Assembly: GCA_963542845.1 (NCBI GenBank)
Contig: CAUTZA010000019.1
Span: 1 to 8,626 of the forward strand
DNA: 8,626 bases
Direction: 5' to 3'
From: JABCPO02 sp963542845
Lineage (GTDB): Bacteria > Bacillota > Clostridia > TANB77 > CAG-508
The notes beneath the pieces were generated by a model that saw only the letters and a program-made list of their open reading frames with translations, had not been told where the DNA came from and did no database searches. The position numbers were made by a program, and so were the translations under genes. Shown here in pieces: positions 7,443 through 8,626 of this stretch (the first letter of the stretch is position 1; each line of letters starts with the position of its first letter).

Positions 7443-8626
7443 ATGAAAAAAACTTTAAAAATTGCAATGATAATAGCTACAATACTTAGTGTGATGCTAA
7501 GCTATGGAAACATATTATTATCTTTAGCGGCAGAATCAGAGTTAACTCTTACTCCAAAGCCAGAAACAAATAATATACATTTAAAATGGACAGGACCACA
7601 AAATAGTTCATACAAGGTATACCAAAAAAAGCCGGGAGCTACACAGTTTGAAACAATTGGGCTTACTGACTTTAGTAATACAGATGAAGAAGTGAAGGTA
7701 CTTAATGTGTATCCAGATAATCAAAGTGTAAATACTATACTTTGGAATACTACTGAATTTAATATACCAACAGTTCACGTAAGATATAATGATGGAGAAG
7801 AAAAAGATATTTTAAAATCTGCATCATTAAAAGCATGGATGGAAGGTCGGTACTATAACAGAAGGTAGTACAGTAACAAATTTTAGAGCATATGGTAAAA
7901 ATCCAGCAAATGGAAGACAACTTATAAAAGTTACACCAGTTTCTGTAAAAGAATTTGAAACAAATCCAAACATGATATGGGATTATGATGTTATGATGCA
8001 TGGAACGTGGGATGGTAATGCAATGAATACTATTAGTGATAGTGCTGTAAATGTCATAGGTAATTATATTGACTCAGGAAGAGGTGTAATTACAGGACAT
8101 GATAGTATTGGACAGATCTTTGGAAAAAAATATGGTATAGGAAGACTTGCTGATAAGTTTAATCTGTACCTTGGATATTGGGGGGAAGCAGCAGTAGAAA
8201 CGGTTGATAATAGAAATGCAAGCTGGGGATATTCATCTGCCAAAGTTAAAATAACTAAAAATGCATTTTTAACTCAATTTCCTTGGAATTTAGGACCAAT
8301 TGGGACAGTATTGAATATTCCACCAACACATACTGCATCTAATGCTGCAAAAGGAAATGTATGGATGGAATTTACAGAAGGTACTCATTCACAAGCTTTA
8401 ACTATCAAAAGTGATGAAGATATGAGAGCACAAATACCGCAAGGAGTTAATATAAAATATTACTTAACAACATGGAATAATACTGCAATGATCCAAACCG
8501 GACATAGTAATGGCCAATCTACAGAAGACGAAAGAAAAGTACTTGCAAATACATTGTTCTACTTAAAGCAGTTAACTAAAAAGACAGAAATACTAGATAA
8601 CTCAGCAAGAGATATAGCAAACCCTA
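7443..8626 (+). CDS. Secreted surface protein (DUF5057/ThuA-like type), 3' partial, with one +1 frameshift at CGG
   Basis: ATG 7443 follows AGGAG (7432-7436) by 6 bases. MKKTLK plus a hydrophobic run ending SLAA (about residue 30) is a signal peptide. Residues 32-80 look like a small fibronectin-type or Ig-like module (IHLKWTGPQNSSYKVYQ). In the zero frame the product stops at 7868. Skipping C7848 gives EGGTITEGSTVTNFRAYG and an open frame to the window end, 394 residues in all. The shifted part has WDYDVMMHGTWDGN, then VIGNYIDSGRGVITGHDSIG, and TGHSNGQSTEDERKVLANTL, a pattern of glutamine-amidotransferase-like (ThuA-like) folds in DUF5057 surface proteins of Clostridia. I recognise this from memory and cannot test it. 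The function is unknown, probably at the cell surface. The protein continues beyond the window. Confidence 0.8.
7848..7851 (+). other. +1 frameshift site CGGT (surface protein, Gly136)
   Basis: GGT CGG TAC TAT AAC AGA AGG TAG stops in the zero frame. Skipping C7848 gives GGT GGT ACT ATA ACA GAA GGT, and the frame stays open for 259 codons to the window end. Confidence 0.88.

Noticed and set aside
3467..7851. Random sequencing or assembly errors
   Set aside because: Seven errors all at phase-0 CGG and none elsewhere is not expected of homopolymer or random error; poly-A runs, the usual weak points, are all in frame. Raw reads would still be worth viewing.
3467..7851. Two-base deletions instead of a one-base skip
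   Set aside because: Frame arithmetic alone allows it, but it would add a residue at each site and spoil the gap-free match of DVG, VLG and ISCG to ComEC motifs.
1..8626. tRNA, rRNA, CRISPR arrays, insertion sequences or attachment sites
   Set aside because: None was seen. The only tandem repeats are the coding repeats at 912-1334 and the Thr-codon tract at 4413-4530. No gap between genes exceeds 130 bases.

Overview
This window comes from a very AT-rich, low-GC Gram-positive bacterium, most likely an uncultured gut Clostridia. The evidence is strong Shine-Dalgarno sites (AGGAG/GGAGG), A/T-ending codons, AGA/AGG arginine, secreted SH3 and leucine-rich surface proteins, and a ComFC/ComEC pair. 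All genes are on the + strand. The taxonomic guess is inference from style only.

Layout: (1) 1-1448, the 3' part of a surface protein with a prepilin-like N-terminal membrane segment and six 27-residue leucine-rich repeats, closed by a hairpin terminator at 1453-1484. (2) 1576-2415, a divergent ComFC-type phosphoribosyltransferase. (3) 2528-4046, a membrane-anchored family 5 (OppA-like) solute-binding protein. (4) 4137-4709, a secreted protein with two SH3-like domains joined by a Thr/Pro linker. (5) 4719-7360, full-length ComEC (DNA-uptake channel plus metallo-beta-lactamase domain), coupled closely to the SH3 gene. (6) 7443 to the window end, the 5' part of a secreted surface protein resembling the DUF5057/ThuA-like type.

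The striking feature is the reading frame. Three genes look broken: the solute-binding protein once, comEC five times and the last surface protein once. Every break is the same event. An in-frame CGG triplet is met (3467, 5715, 5782, 5813, 6027, 7174, 7848), the C must be skipped, and reading resumes one base later on GGN (Gly). With that one rule all three proteins are full length or open to the window edge, and conserved family motifs are restored. All seven in-frame CGGs in the window behave this way and none is needed as Arg, while CGA (5) and CGT (1) are used as ordinary Arg codons. The 12 CGGs lying out of frame inside coding sequence cause no break. The best reading is a systematic +1 frameshift, or a CGGN four-base codon read as Gly, rather than decay or random sequencing error. 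The mechanism (lost tRNA-Arg for CGG, an expanded-anticodon tRNA-Gly, or another) cannot be seen here.

Functionally, comFC and comEC are both natural-transformation genes, and they enclose a solute-binding protein and an SH3 protein. The flanking genes encode cell-surface proteins.
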